Shown piece by piece: positions 7,704 through 17,089 of a stretch of 64,000 bases of DNA. The stretch spans positions 3,968,001-4,032,000 of the forward strand of contig NZ_CP029378.1 in assembly GCF_003268675.1 (NCBI RefSeq). The letters run 5' to 3'. The notes below the pieces were generated by a model. It made no database searches, had not been told where the DNA came from, and was given only the letters and a program-made list of their open reading frames with translations. Made by a program: the position numbers and the translations under genes. Position 1 is the stretch's first letter. Every line of letters starts with the position of its first letter. This DNA comes from Streptomyces bacillaris (GTDB lineage: Bacteria; Actinomycetota; Actinomycetes; Streptomycetales; Streptomycetaceae).

Positions 7704-8008
7704 GGGATCCTCCTCCTTGGTGGCGGGTAGGTACTCCGCCTTTCCGCCCAATTCGAAATCATGCCTGTCACGGCCATGTCCGGCACGCAGGACGGGCATC
7801 CGGGTCATGGTCACTATTTCCGTCAGAACTGCTCAAGGCGTCTCAAGACGTTTCAAGTCGGGAGAACGGTGCAAGTGAAGCGTTCCGACGACCATGCCAC
7901 GGTTCGGTGCGGAACGCGCCGCTCCATCAGGCATCCGGCCGTACATTCCCCGGTACGTGGGAGGATTCGGCGTACGTCAGCTCAGCGAAGGACGAGGGAA
8001 GGCAGACC
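7704..8008. other. Divergent intergenic region before ppiA
   Basis: This 305-base region separates leftward DUF5324 from rightward ppiA and must contain both promoters. It holds three 10-bp direct repeats at 7832-7861, described separately. The stretch 7740-7870 is noticeably AT-richer than the coding DNA on either side. I see no gene in it. Confidence 0.5.
7832..7861. promoter_or_regulatory. Three 10-bp direct repeats (TCAAG)
   Basis: CTCAAGGCGT (7832-7841), CTCAAGACGT (7842-7851) and TTCAAGTCGG (7852-7861) are tandem units with one helical turn of spacing, a geometry that suits cooperative binding of a regulator on one face of DNA. They lie about 130 bases from the DUF5324 start and 150 from ppiA. 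Confidence 0.4.
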
Positions 8009-8536
8009 GTGGCCGAGCAGCTTTACGCCACCTTGAAGACCAACCAGGGCGACATCGAGATCCGGCTCCTGCCGAACCACGCCCCGAAGACGGTGAAGAA
8101 CTTCGTCGAGCTGGCCACCGGACAGCGCGAGTGGACCAACCCGGAGACCGGGCAGAAGTCCACGGACCGGCTCTACGACGGGACCGTCTTCCACCGGGTC
8201 ATCAGCGGGTTCATGATCCAGGGCGGCGACCCGCTGGGCAACGGCACCGGCGGTCCGGGCTACAAGTTCGCGGACGAGTTCCACCCGGACCTGGCCTTCA
8301 CCAAGCCGTATCTGCTGGCCATGGCCAACGCGGGCCCGGGCACCAACGGTTCGCAGTTCTTCCTGACCGTCTCGCCCACCGCCTGGCTGACCAACAAGCA
8401 CACCATCTTCGGCGAGGTCGCCGACGACGCGAGCCGCAAGGTCGTCGACGCCATCGCCGCCACCGAGACCAACCCGCGCACCGACCGTCCGCTGAACGAC
8501 GTGGTCATCGAGTCCGTGGTCGTCGAGACCCGCTGA
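8009..8536 (+). CDS. ppiA: Cyclophilin-type peptidyl-prolyl isomerase
   Basis: A 175-residue cytosolic cyclophilin starting at GTG 8009 after GAGGGAAGG. It catalyses cis-trans isomerisation of peptidyl-proline bonds. Diagnostic sequences are present: NHAPKTVKNFVELA, YDGTVFHRVISGFMIQGGDP (active-site Arg and Phe of FHRVI...MIQGGD), MANAGPGTNGSQFF and the substrate-binding Trp region TAWLTNKHTIFGEV. There is no signal peptide. The length is typical for the single-domain bacterial family. The next gene, a rhomboid protease on the same strand, begins 115 bases later, an arrangement conserved in streptomycetes. Confidence 0.95.
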   Translation: MAEQLYATLKTNQGDIEIRLLPNHAPKTVKNFVELATGQREWTNPETGQKSTDRLYDGTVFHRVISGFMIQGGDPLGNGTGGPGYKFADEFHPDLAFTKPYLLAMANAGPGTNGSQFFLTVSPTAWLTNKHTIFGEVADDASRKVVDAIAATETNPRTDRPLNDVVIESVVVETR

Positions 8537-8651
8537 CCGCCCGCCCCGACGGGAACCAACCGCCCCGCCCGTCCGTAGTGATACATAGCGGACCAGCGGG
8601 GCGTCCGTGTGTGCGGCGCCCGGGGTGAGACCGAGAGGCAGGCCAGGACCG

Positions 8652-9557
8652 ATGCACCAGCAGCCGCCGGCGGACCGGGGCGTACCGGAAGGCGGTCAGG
8701 CCCTCCCGAGCTGCTACCGGCACCCGGGCCGGGAGACCGGGATCAGCTGCACGCGCTGCGAGCGGCCGATCTGCACCGAGTGCATGGTCAGCGCCTCCGT
8801 CGGTTTCCAGTGCCCCGACTGCGTGCGCCAGGGCTCCGGCACCGGCCACCACCCGGCGGCCAGTCGGCCGCGCACGCTGGCGGGCGGGACCGTGGCCGCC
8901 GACCCGCGACTGATCACCAAGATCCTGCTCGGCATCAATCTCGTGGTCTTCGTCGTGGTCGCGGCTGCCCCGGAGTCCCTGCTCGACGATCTGGTGCTGC
9001 TCGGCCGGGCCTGGGACCCGACGCCGCCGCCGGGCTCGATCGAGGGTGTCGCCGAGGGGCAGTGGTATCGCCTGGTGACCTCGATGTTCCTGCACCAGGA
9101 GGTGTGGCACATCGGGTTCAACATGCTGGGGCTCTGGTGGCTCGGCGGGCCGCTTGAGGCCGCGCTCGGCCGGGTCCGCTTCCTGGCGCTCTATCTGCTC
9201 TCCGGGTTCGCGGGCAGCGCGCTGATGTATCTGATCGCCGCGCCGAACCAGCCTTCGCTGGGCGCGTCCGGCGCGGTCTTCGGGCTGTTCGGCGCCACCG
9301 CCGTGCTGATGCGCCGGATGAACTACGACATGCGCCCGGTGCTGGTGCTGCTCGCGATCAACCTGGTCTTCACCTTCACCATGGGCGGCATCGCGTGGGA
9401 GGCCCACGTCGGAGGTCTCGTCGCGGGCGCCCTGATCGCGGTCGGCCTGGTGCACGCCCCGCGTGAGCGGCGTACGGCGGTGCAGGCCGGGACCTGTGCG
9501 CTGGTGTTCCTGGCCTCGGTGGCGATCGTCGTCGCCCGCACGATGTCCCTCACCTGA
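8652..9557 (+). CDS. Rhomboid intramembrane serine protease with N-terminal zinc finger
   Basis: A 301-residue protein with ATG at 8652. Residues 21-57 hold a Cys/His cluster (CYRHPGRETGISCTRCERPI, CTECM, FQCPDC) that resembles a B-box-like zinc-binding domain. Six or seven membrane helices follow. The catalytic dyad is visible as GASG with Ser206 and His252 in EAHVGG, and HIGFN (153-157) supplies the oxyanion residues. Rhomboids cut transmembrane substrates in the bilayer; the substrate here is unknown. Length and architecture match other streptomycete rhomboids. A 12-bp stem terminator follows at 9687-9714. Confidence 0.92.
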   Translation: MHQQPPADRGVPEGGQALPSCYRHPGRETGISCTRCERPICTECMVSASVGFQCPDCVRQGSGTGHHPAASRPRTLAGGTVAADPRLITKILLGINLVVFVVVAAAPESLLDDLVLLGRAWDPTPPPGSIEGVAEGQWYRLVTSMFLHQEVWHIGFNMLGLWWLGGPLEAALGRVRFLALYLLSGFAGSALMYLIAAPNQPSLGASGAVFGLFGATAVLMRRMNYDMRPVLVLLAINLVFTFTMGGIAWEAHVGGLVAGALIAVGLVHAPRERRTAVQAGTCALVFLASVAIVVARTMSLT

Positions 9558-9595
9558 GTCCCTGGGGAACGGTTCGCCCCCAGGACAGACCACAG

Positions 9596-9604
9596 TTGTC
9601 CACA
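9596..9604 (+). promoter_or_regulatory. DnaA box TTGTCCACA
   Basis: A perfect copy of the DnaA-box form preferred in Streptomyces oriC, lying just after the rhomboid stop codon. Further boxes lie at 9744-9752 and 9777-9797. Confidence 0.55.
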
Positions 9605-9686
9605 GTGGGGGCAGGATCTGTGCATGGCAAGGGGAACATCTGTGCCCACCGTCGCTGAGCTGGGTTTTCCCGTGGTAGCACACGGC

Positions 9687-9714
9687 GCAGCCCCCCTCGG
9701 GAGAGGGGGGCTGC
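9687..9714. terminator. Terminator between rhomboid gene and crgA
   Basis: GCAG plus a C-run and TC (9687-9698) pairs over 12 bp with 9703-9714 around a GGGA loop. It lies between the convergent rhomboid and crgA genes and can act in both directions. Confidence 0.85.
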
Positions 9715-9743
9715 AGTCACACCGGCGTCAACTTGAGTGGAGG

Positions 9744-9797
9744 TTATCCACAGATCGTCTGACCTTTTCCCCCAGCTGTGGATAACTCTGTGGGTAA
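9744..9797. promoter_or_regulatory. Three DnaA-box-like sequences downstream of crgA
   Basis: TTATCCACA (9744-9752), TGTGGATAA (9777-9785, the reverse of TTATCCACA) and TGTGGGTAA (9789-9797, one base off) cluster within 54 bases. The last two are in tandem 12 bases apart. Together with 9596-9604 they make four box-like 9-mers in about 200 bases of non-coding DNA outside oriC. Confidence 0.5.
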
Positions 9798-9827
9798 CTC
9801 AGGGCAGGGCTTGCGCGGAGGGGTCCG

Positions 9828-10082
9828 TCACTTCCACTGGGTCGACACGGCGAAGCCGCCGGCGATGAAGCCGAAGCCGACCACGATGTTCCAGTTGCCC
9901 AGGGCGTCGATCGGCAGACTGCCTTCGGTCACGTAGAACACCACGATCCAGGCCAGCCCGAGGAGGAACAGGGCCAGCATCACCGGAGCCACCCAACTGC
10001 GGTTGGTCAGCTTGATCGCCGTTGCTTGCTTCGCCGGGGGCGGCGTGAAGTCGGCCTTCTTGCGGATACGTGACTTCGGCAC
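9828..10082 (-). CDS. crgA: Cell division protein CrgA
   Basis: An 84-residue membrane protein starting at GTG 10082 after GGAGAG. It has a basic N-terminus (PKSRIRKKADFTPPPAK), two transmembrane helices (about 29-50, SWVAPVMLALFLLGLAWIVV; and 63-79, NWNIVVGFGFIAGGFAV) and a very short tail ending STQWK. This is the complete pattern of CrgA, which in Streptomyces delays and coordinates FtsZ ring assembly and in mycobacteria helps recruit divisome proteins. It is transcribed away from the DUF881 gene on its right. The DnaA-box cluster lies at its 3' side. Confidence 0.96.
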   Translation of the reverse strand: MPKSRIRKKADFTPPPAKQATAIKLTNRSWVAPVMLALFLLGLAWIVVFYVTEGSLPIDALGNWNIVVGFGFIAGGFAVSTQWK

Positions 10083-10223
10083 GAGGGACTCTCCTGTCGA
10101 TGCGCTGCGTGACCGCGCAGGGATCTGTGGCGGGCGCCGGGGCGGGGCGCCAGGGGGAATGCTGCCGCCCCCGGGCGTCCGTTAGCGTAGTGCTTCCATG
10201 GCGCCCGATGAGATAAGGGTACG

Positions 10224-10991
10224 TTGAGCAATTCTGCCGACTCTCCCGAAGGTCCGGCCCGGTCCACCTCCGTGTGGGCGGCCCGGGGGCTCACCGCTGC
10301 CGTCTTCGCCCTCGCCGGGCTCATCTTCGTCACCAGCGCCAACACGGCCAAGGGCACCAATCTGCGCAGCGACTCCTCCCTGCTCAAGCTCTCCGACCTG
10401 ATCCGGGAGCGCAGCGAGAACAACGCCGAGCTGAACGATTCGGTCGCCGCCGCCCGCGCGGACGTGGAGGCCCTCGCCCAGCGCGACGACGGCTCCACCG
10501 AGGCCGAGGACGCCAAGCTGAAGGCCCTGGAGAAGGCGGCCGGCACCACGAAGATCACCGGCGACGCCGTCAGCGTCACACTCAACGACGCCCCGCCGGA
10601 CGCCACCGCCAACCCCGGCTACCCCGAGCCCCAGCCCAACGACCTGGTCATCCACCAGCAGGACCTCCAGGCCGTCGTGAACGCCCTGTGGCAGGGCGGG
10701 GCGCGCGGCATCCAGGTCATGGACCAGCGGCTGATCTCCACCAGCGCGGTCCGCTGCGTCGGCAACACCCTGATCCTCCAGGGCCGCGTCTACTCCCCGC
10801 CGTACAAGGTCACCGCCGTGGGTGACCCGGGCAAGCTGAGGAAGGCGCTCGACAACTCCACCGCGATCCAGAACTACCAGCTGTACGTGAAGGCGTACGG
10901 GCTGGGCTGGAAAGTCGAGGAGGACGACGCGGTGACTCTTCCCGGTTACTCGGGCACAGTGGACCTCCACTACGCGAAGCCCGTGGAGTGA
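10224..10991 (+). CDS. DUF881 family membrane-anchored protein
   Basis: A 255-residue protein that appears to begin at TTG 10224, preceded by AAGGG at 5-base spacing; no ATG or GTG upstream is in frame. Residues 19-40 form a single N-terminal membrane anchor (AARGLTAAVFALAGLIFVTS). A short coiled coil follows (LSDLIRERSENNAELNDSVAAARADVEALA), then the DUF881 fold with ITGDAVSVTLNDAP, DLVIHQQDLQAVVNALWQGG and AVRCVGNTLILQGRVYSPPYKV. DUF881 (YlxW-like) proteins are found near division and wall genes; the biochemical role is unknown. It is followed 29 bases later by a sortase gene in the same direction. Confidence 0.85.
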   Translation: MSNSADSPEGPARSTSVWAARGLTAAVFALAGLIFVTSANTAKGTNLRSDSSLLKLSDLIRERSENNAELNDSVAAARADVEALAQRDDGSTEAEDAKLKALEKAAGTTKITGDAVSVTLNDAPPDATANPGYPEPQPNDLVIHQQDLQAVVNALWQGGARGIQVMDQRLISTSAVRCVGNTLILQGRVYSPPYKVTAVGDPGKLRKALDNSTAIQNYQLYVKAYGLGWKVEEDDAVTLPGYSGTVDLHYAKPVE

Positions 10992-11020
10992 GCCCGGGCT
11001 GACCCCCGGGAGGCCGTCCG

Positions 11021-11731
11021 GTGTCGTCACGACCGTCGGAGCGATCGGTACCGCCCGTCCCGTTACGGCTCGTCGTCAGGACCTTCAGCGAGCTGTGCAT
11101 CACCGTGGGCGCCCTGATCATCCTGTTCGTCGCCTACGTCTTGTCATGGACGGGCGTCAAGGCCGCCGACGCGGCCGAGGGCGAGATCGCGACGCTCCAC
11201 AGCCGCTGGGCCCAGCAGCGGCCCGCGGCCCCTTCCGCCATCGCCTCCCCGCCCCCGTACGAGGACGGGAAGCCGTTCGCGACGATGTACGTCCCCCGCT
11301 TCGGCGCCGGATGGGAGTGGCCGGTGCTGGAGAACACCGAGGCCAGGACCTTGCAGAAGGGGCTCGGCCACTACAGCGGGACCGCCCGCCCGGGGGAGAC
11401 CGGCAACTTCGCGGTGGCCGGGCACCGGCGGACGTACGGGGACCCCTTCAAGGACTTCCCCCGGCTCCGCCCCGGGGACGCGGTGATCGTCAACGACGGC
11501 ACGACCTGGTTCACGTACCGCGTCGCCCGCGAGCCCTACCGGACCGTGCCCACCGACACCGCCGTCGTCGACCCCGTCCCCCGGCGCTCCGGCTTCGAGG
11601 GCCCGGGCCGCTATCTGACGCTCACCACCTGCGAGCCCGAGTGGGGCAGCAGCCACCGGCTGATCGCCTGGGCCCACCTGGACGCGACCCGGCCGGTGGG
11701 CGCGGGGAAGCCGCCGGAGCTTACCGCCTGA
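11021..11731 (+). CDS. Class E sortase
   Basis: A 236-residue membrane-anchored transpeptidase starting at GTG 11021 after GGGAGG. One N-terminal transmembrane helix (about 22-44, SELCITVGALIILFVAYVLS) is followed by the sortase barrel. The catalytic triad is visible: His135 in AVAGHRRTYG, Cys204 in TLTTCEPEWG and Arg213 in SSHRLIAW. Class E sortases of high-GC Gram-positives recognise LAXTG-type signals and attach secreted proteins such as chaplins to the wall. It is the first of three sortase genes within 4 kb and probably forms an operon with DUF881. Confidence 0.93.
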   Translation: MSSRPSERSVPPVPLRLVVRTFSELCITVGALIILFVAYVLSWTGVKAADAAEGEIATLHSRWAQQRPAAPSAIASPPPYEDGKPFATMYVPRFGAGWEWPVLENTEARTLQKGLGHYSGTARPGETGNFAVAGHRRTYGDPFKDFPRLRPGDAVIVNDGTTWFTYRVAREPYRTVPTDTAVVDPVPRRSGFEGPGRYLTLTTCEPEWGSSHRLIAWAHLDATRPVGAGKPPELTA

Positions 11732-11820
11732 CCTGGGCCGGGCCGGGGTTTTCCACAGGCTGACCCACTCTCCGGCCGCAGCCCTCTAATCTGGTGCGAG
11801 TACCGAATGGAGGGGTCAGC

Positions 11821-12009
11821 ATGTACGGCTGGATCTGGCGGCATCTGCCGGGCAACGCGTGGGTGCGGAGCATCATCGCGCTCGTGCTGGTTCTGGCGGT
11901 GGTCTACGCGCTGTTCCAGTACGTCTTCCCCTGGGCGGAGCCGCTGCTCCCGTTCGGTGACGTGACCGTCGACGGCGACAGCGCCGGTGGGGCAGGAGCC
12001 GGGCAGTGA
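11821..12009 (+). CDS. Small single-span membrane protein
   Basis: A 62-residue protein starting at ATG 11821 after GGAGGGG. Its sequence opens MYGWIWRHLPGNAW, has one hydrophobic helix (VRSIIALVLVLAVVYALFQYVF) and ends in an acidic, Gly-rich tail outside or inside the membrane. The stop codon overlaps the GTG start of pabA (GTGA), so translation is probably coupled. No function is known to me. The strict position between a sortase and pabA in streptomycetes argues it is real. Confidence 0.75.
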   Translation: MYGWIWRHLPGNAWVRSIIALVLVLAVVYALFQYVFPWAEPLLPFGDVTVDGDSAGGAGAGQ

Positions 12010-12644
12010 GCGCACGCATCCTCGTCGTGGACAACTACGACAGCTTCGTCTTCAACCTCGTCCAGTACCTCTACCAGCTCGGCGCCGAGTGCGAGGTGCT
12101 GCGCAACGACGAGGTGACCACCGCCCACGCCCAGGACGGCTTCGACGGCGTCCTGCTCTCCCCCGGCCCCGGCACGCCCGAGCAGGCGGGGGTCTGCGTG
12201 GAGATGGTGCGCCACTGCGCGGACACCGGCGTTCCGGTCTTCGGCGTCTGCCTGGGGATGCAGTCCATGGCCGTCGCGTACGGCGGTGTCGTCGACCGGG
12301 CCCCCGAGCTGCTGCACGGCAAGACCTCGCCGGTCAGCCATGAAGGAAAGGGCGTCTTCGCCGGGCTGCCCTCCCCCTTCACCGCCACCCGCTACCACTC
12401 GCTCGCCGCCGAACCGGCCGCGCTCCCGCCCGAGCTGGAGGTCACGGCCCGCACGGCCGACGGCATCATCATGGGCCTGCGCCACCGGGACCGGGCCGTG
12501 GAGGGCGTGCAGTTCCACCCCGAGTCCGTGCTCACCGAGTACGGCCACCTGATGCTCGCCAACTGGCTGGAGCAGTGCGGTGACCAGGGGGCCGTGGCGC
12601 GGTCGGCGGGGCTCGCGCCGGTGGTGGGCAAGGCCGCGGCGTGA
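12006..12644 (+). CDS. pabA: Aminodeoxychorismate/anthranilate synthase glutaminase subunit
   Basis: A 212-residue class I glutamine amidotransferase. It hydrolyses glutamine and passes ammonia to the chorismate-using partner for p-aminobenzoate or anthranilate. The nucleophile is Cys82 in FGVCLGMQS and the His171/Glu173 pair is in QFHPES; LSPGPGTPE forms the oxyanion strand. The start overlaps the upstream stop and its own stop overlaps the start of the next sortase, so it is embedded in a translationally coupled operon with membrane proteins. The catalytic partner (PabB or TrpE) is not in this window. Anthranilate versus p-aminobenzoate use cannot be separated from the sequence; pabA is the usual label for this locus. 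Confidence 0.9.
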   Translation: MSARILVVDNYDSFVFNLVQYLYQLGAECEVLRNDEVTTAHAQDGFDGVLLSPGPGTPEQAGVCVEMVRHCADTGVPVFGVCLGMQSMAVAYGGVVDRAPELLHGKTSPVSHEGKGVFAGLPSPFTATRYHSLAAEPAALPPELEVTARTADGIIMGLRHRDRAVEGVQFHPESVLTEYGHLMLANWLEQCGDQGAVARSAGLAPVVGKAAA

Positions 12645-14068
12645 CCGAACCCCGCCCCGAGGACGGCCCCGGACTCCAGGGCCCGTACGTGCCAGGGACG
12701 TACGGGGCCGACGGGGCGTTCACGTCGGCGGTGGAAGGACTCGCGGACCCGCTCGGCGACCCGCTGCCGGGGCAGCACACCTCCCCGTGGTTCCGGAGCG
12801 AGGCCACCCCGGGGGAGGGCGGTCCGGCCGCCGCCCGCCCGCAGGCGTACGGCCCTGAGCAGGCGCAGGAGGCCCCGGGCGAGTGGTACGACCCCGACGG
12901 GTACCAGCGGGACTGGTACGGCCCCCAGCAGGCCCCTGCGGCCTCTCCCGCGCCCGCTCCGGCCGATGAGACCATCGGGCTGCGGACCGCCGACACCCGC
13001 CGAATAGTCACAGACCCGGGCGAAAGGCCTGATCCGCCCCAGGCGTACGCGCCGACCGACGTGCCCCGGCCGTACGACCCCGCCGATCCGTACGAGCCCG
13101 CTCCGGAGCCGTACGCGCCCCCAGGGGAACGGACCGCCACGGATCCGTACGCGCCGACCGCCCGGCCGGTCTCCGCCGGGCGGCCCGAGCAGGCCGAAGC
13201 GTACGAGGCCGCCACCGATCCGTACGAGCCCCCCACCCGCCCCGAGTCCGCCGAGCCGGTCACCGGGGGGCGGGCCGAGCGGCGGCGGGCGGCCAAGGGG
13301 CGCGGGCGCCGTTCCGGCCCGGCGGCCCCGGCGGCCTCCACCCCCGCCGCCCCCATGACCCGGATGGAGGCGCGGCGCGCGGCGAAGGCCGCCAAGGACA
13401 GTCCGGCCGTCGTCGCCAGCCGGGCCGTCGGCGAGATCTTCATCTCGCTCGGCGTCCTGATGCTGCTCTTCGTCACCTACCAGCTCTGGTGGACCAACGT
13501 CCGGGCCGAGCAGATCGCGGGCAAGGAGACGGACAGGATCCAGGAGGAGTGGGCCAACGGGGCGGGCAAGCCCGGGGTGTTCGCGCCGGGCCAGGGCTTC
13601 GCCATCATGCACATCCCCAAGCTGGACGTCGTCGTCCCGATCGCCGAGGGCATCAACAAGGAGAAGGTCCTCGACCGGGGCATGCTCGGCCACTACGGCG
13701 AGGGCAAGCTGAAGACGGCGATGCCCGAGGACGAGCAGGGCAACTTCGCCGTCGCCGGCCACCGCAACACCCACGGGGAACCGTTCCGCTACGTCAACAA
13801 GCTCGTCCCCGGCGATCCGATCGTGGTCGAGACGAGGGACGCGTACTACACGTACGAGATGACCAGCATCCTGCCGCAGACCTCGCCGTCCAACATCTCG
13901 GTGATCGAGCCGATCCCGGCCGGTTCCGGGTTCACCGAGCCGGGCCGGTACATCACGCTGACGACCTGCACCCCGGAGTTCACGAGTACCTACCGGCTGA
14001 TCGTCTGGGGCAAGATGGTCGACGAACGGCCGCGCGACGAGGGAAAGCCCAAGGCGCTCGTGGGCTGA
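12641..14068 (+). CDS. srtE: Class E sortase with long proline-rich N-terminus
   Basis: A 475-residue protein starting at GTG 12641, overlapping pabA. The first ~230 residues are a disordered, Pro/Ala/Tyr-rich cytoplasmic region with recurring PYAP, PYEP and DPY motifs. One transmembrane helix (VGEIFISLGVLMLLFVTYQLW) leads into a full sortase domain with FAVAGHRNTHG (catalytic His), TLTTCTPEFTSTYR (catalytic Cys and Arg) and a closing IVWGKM. Position after pabA corresponds to SrtE1 of S. coelicolor, from memory. It probably anchors chaplin-type LAXTG proteins. The long tyrosine- and proline-rich head is far longer than in the neighbouring sortases and may be a docking region. Confidence 0.92.
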   Translation: MTEPRPEDGPGLQGPYVPGTYGADGAFTSAVEGLADPLGDPLPGQHTSPWFRSEATPGEGGPAAARPQAYGPEQAQEAPGEWYDPDGYQRDWYGPQQAPAASPAPAPADETIGLRTADTRRIVTDPGERPDPPQAYAPTDVPRPYDPADPYEPAPEPYAPPGERTATDPYAPTARPVSAGRPEQAEAYEAATDPYEPPTRPESAEPVTGGRAERRRAAKGRGRRSGPAAPAASTPAAPMTRMEARRAAKAAKDSPAVVASRAVGEIFISLGVLMLLFVTYQLWWTNVRAEQIAGKETDRIQEEWANGAGKPGVFAPGQGFAIMHIPKLDVVVPIAEGINKEKVLDRGMLGHYGEGKLKTAMPEDEQGNFAVAGHRNTHGEPFRYVNKLVPGDPIVVETRDAYYTYEMTSILPQTSPSNISVIEPIPAGSGFTEPGRYITLTTCTPEFTSTYRLIVWGKMVDERPRDEGKPKALVG

Positions 14069-14093
14069 ACATCATCAGGACAGGGGCGGTGCG

Positions 14094-14831
14094 GTGGCAG
14101 CGAGGACCGAGCACGACGAGCGGACCGGCGCACCCGCGTCCACGCCCCCGGCACCCCGCCGTGCCCGGCACCCGATCGCCACGGCCGTCAGTGTCTTCGG
14201 TGAGCTGCTGATCACCGCGGGCCTGGTGCTCGCGCTCTTCGTCGCGTACTCCCTCTGGTGGACCAACGTGCTCGCCGACCGCGAGGCGGGCCGACAGGGC
14301 GACACCGTACGGGAGAACTGGGCGGACGCCGGGCCCGGTGCGCTGGACACCAAGGACGGCATCGGCTTCCTGCACGTCCCCGCCATGGAGAACGGCGAGG
14401 TGCTGGTCAAGAAGGGCACCGACCCCAAGACCCTCAACAACGGCATCGCGGGCTACTACACGGACCCGGTCCCCTCCGCCCTCCCCTGGGACGACGAGGG
14501 CAACTTCACGCTGGCCGCCCACCGGGACGGGCACGGCGCCAAGTTCCACAACATCCACAAGCTGAAGAACGGCGACCCGGTCGTCTTCGAGACCAAGGAC
14601 ACCTGGTACGTCTACAAGGTCTACAAGACGCTCCCCGAGACCTCGAAGTTCAACGTCGACGTGATCCAGCCGGTCCCGGAGGAGTCGGGCGTGAAGAAGC
14701 CCGGCCGCTACATCACGCTGACGACCTGCACCCCGGTCTACACCTCGAAGTACCGCTACATCGTCTGGGGCGAGCTGGAGCGTACGGAGAAGGTCGACAA
14801 GGACCGTACGAAGCCGGTGGAACTGCTCTAG
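14094..14831 (+). CDS. srtE: Class E sortase
   Basis: A 245-residue sortase starting at GTG 14094, 25 bases after the previous sortase. The transmembrane helix is at about 32-55 (VSVFGELLITAGLVLALFVA). Catalytic residues are His143 (LAAHRDGHG), Cys212 (TLTTCTPVY) and Arg221 (SKYRYIVWG). The short segment before the catalytic His differs from the AVAGHR of its neighbours (LAAHR), hinting at different substrate handling. It corresponds in order to SrtE2 of S. coelicolor. A perfect convergent terminator follows before the pknB end. Confidence 0.92.
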   Translation: MAARTEHDERTGAPASTPPAPRRARHPIATAVSVFGELLITAGLVLALFVAYSLWWTNVLADREAGRQGDTVRENWADAGPGALDTKDGIGFLHVPAMENGEVLVKKGTDPKTLNNGIAGYYTDPVPSALPWDDEGNFTLAAHRDGHGAKFHNIHKLKNGDPVVFETKDTWYVYKVYKTLPETSKFNVDVIQPVPEESGVKKPGRYITLTTCTPVYTSKYRYIVWGELERTEKVDKDRTKPVELL

Positions 14832-14861
14832 GGCCTCCCGTTCAGCCTCCCGCCCACGACG

Positions 14862-14898
14862 AAGGGCCCCGGTCACCATCATGGTGACCGGGGCCCTT
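14862..14898. terminator. Bidirectional terminator between srtE and pknB
   Basis: AAGGGCCCCGGTCACC (from 14862) pairs perfectly with its complement ending at 14898 around a five-base ATCAT loop. It serves two convergent operons, with A-runs and T-like ends on both sides. Confidence 0.9.
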
Positions 14899-14916
14899 CC
14901 CCGTACGGATTGCGGG

Positions 14917-16914
<1,998 letters not shown>

Positions 16915-17089
16915 AACTGTTCCAGCCCTCTCCGTCAGTCCTGACCGCACCCGTGTGTGTGGTCCGGCGGTGCGCTGTTCGCGCATACGCTACCGGGCAC
17001 GGGTGGAGTGATCAGCCCGCACCCGGCAGCCGATATCCGACCGGTATCCGATGTCCGGTATGGGCCGACGGCCGTAGTGACGGGGCTCA

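Noticed and set aside
11749..11757. TTTTCCACA as a DnaA box
   Set aside because: One mismatch in an important position and isolated in the sortase-small protein gap. Too weak.
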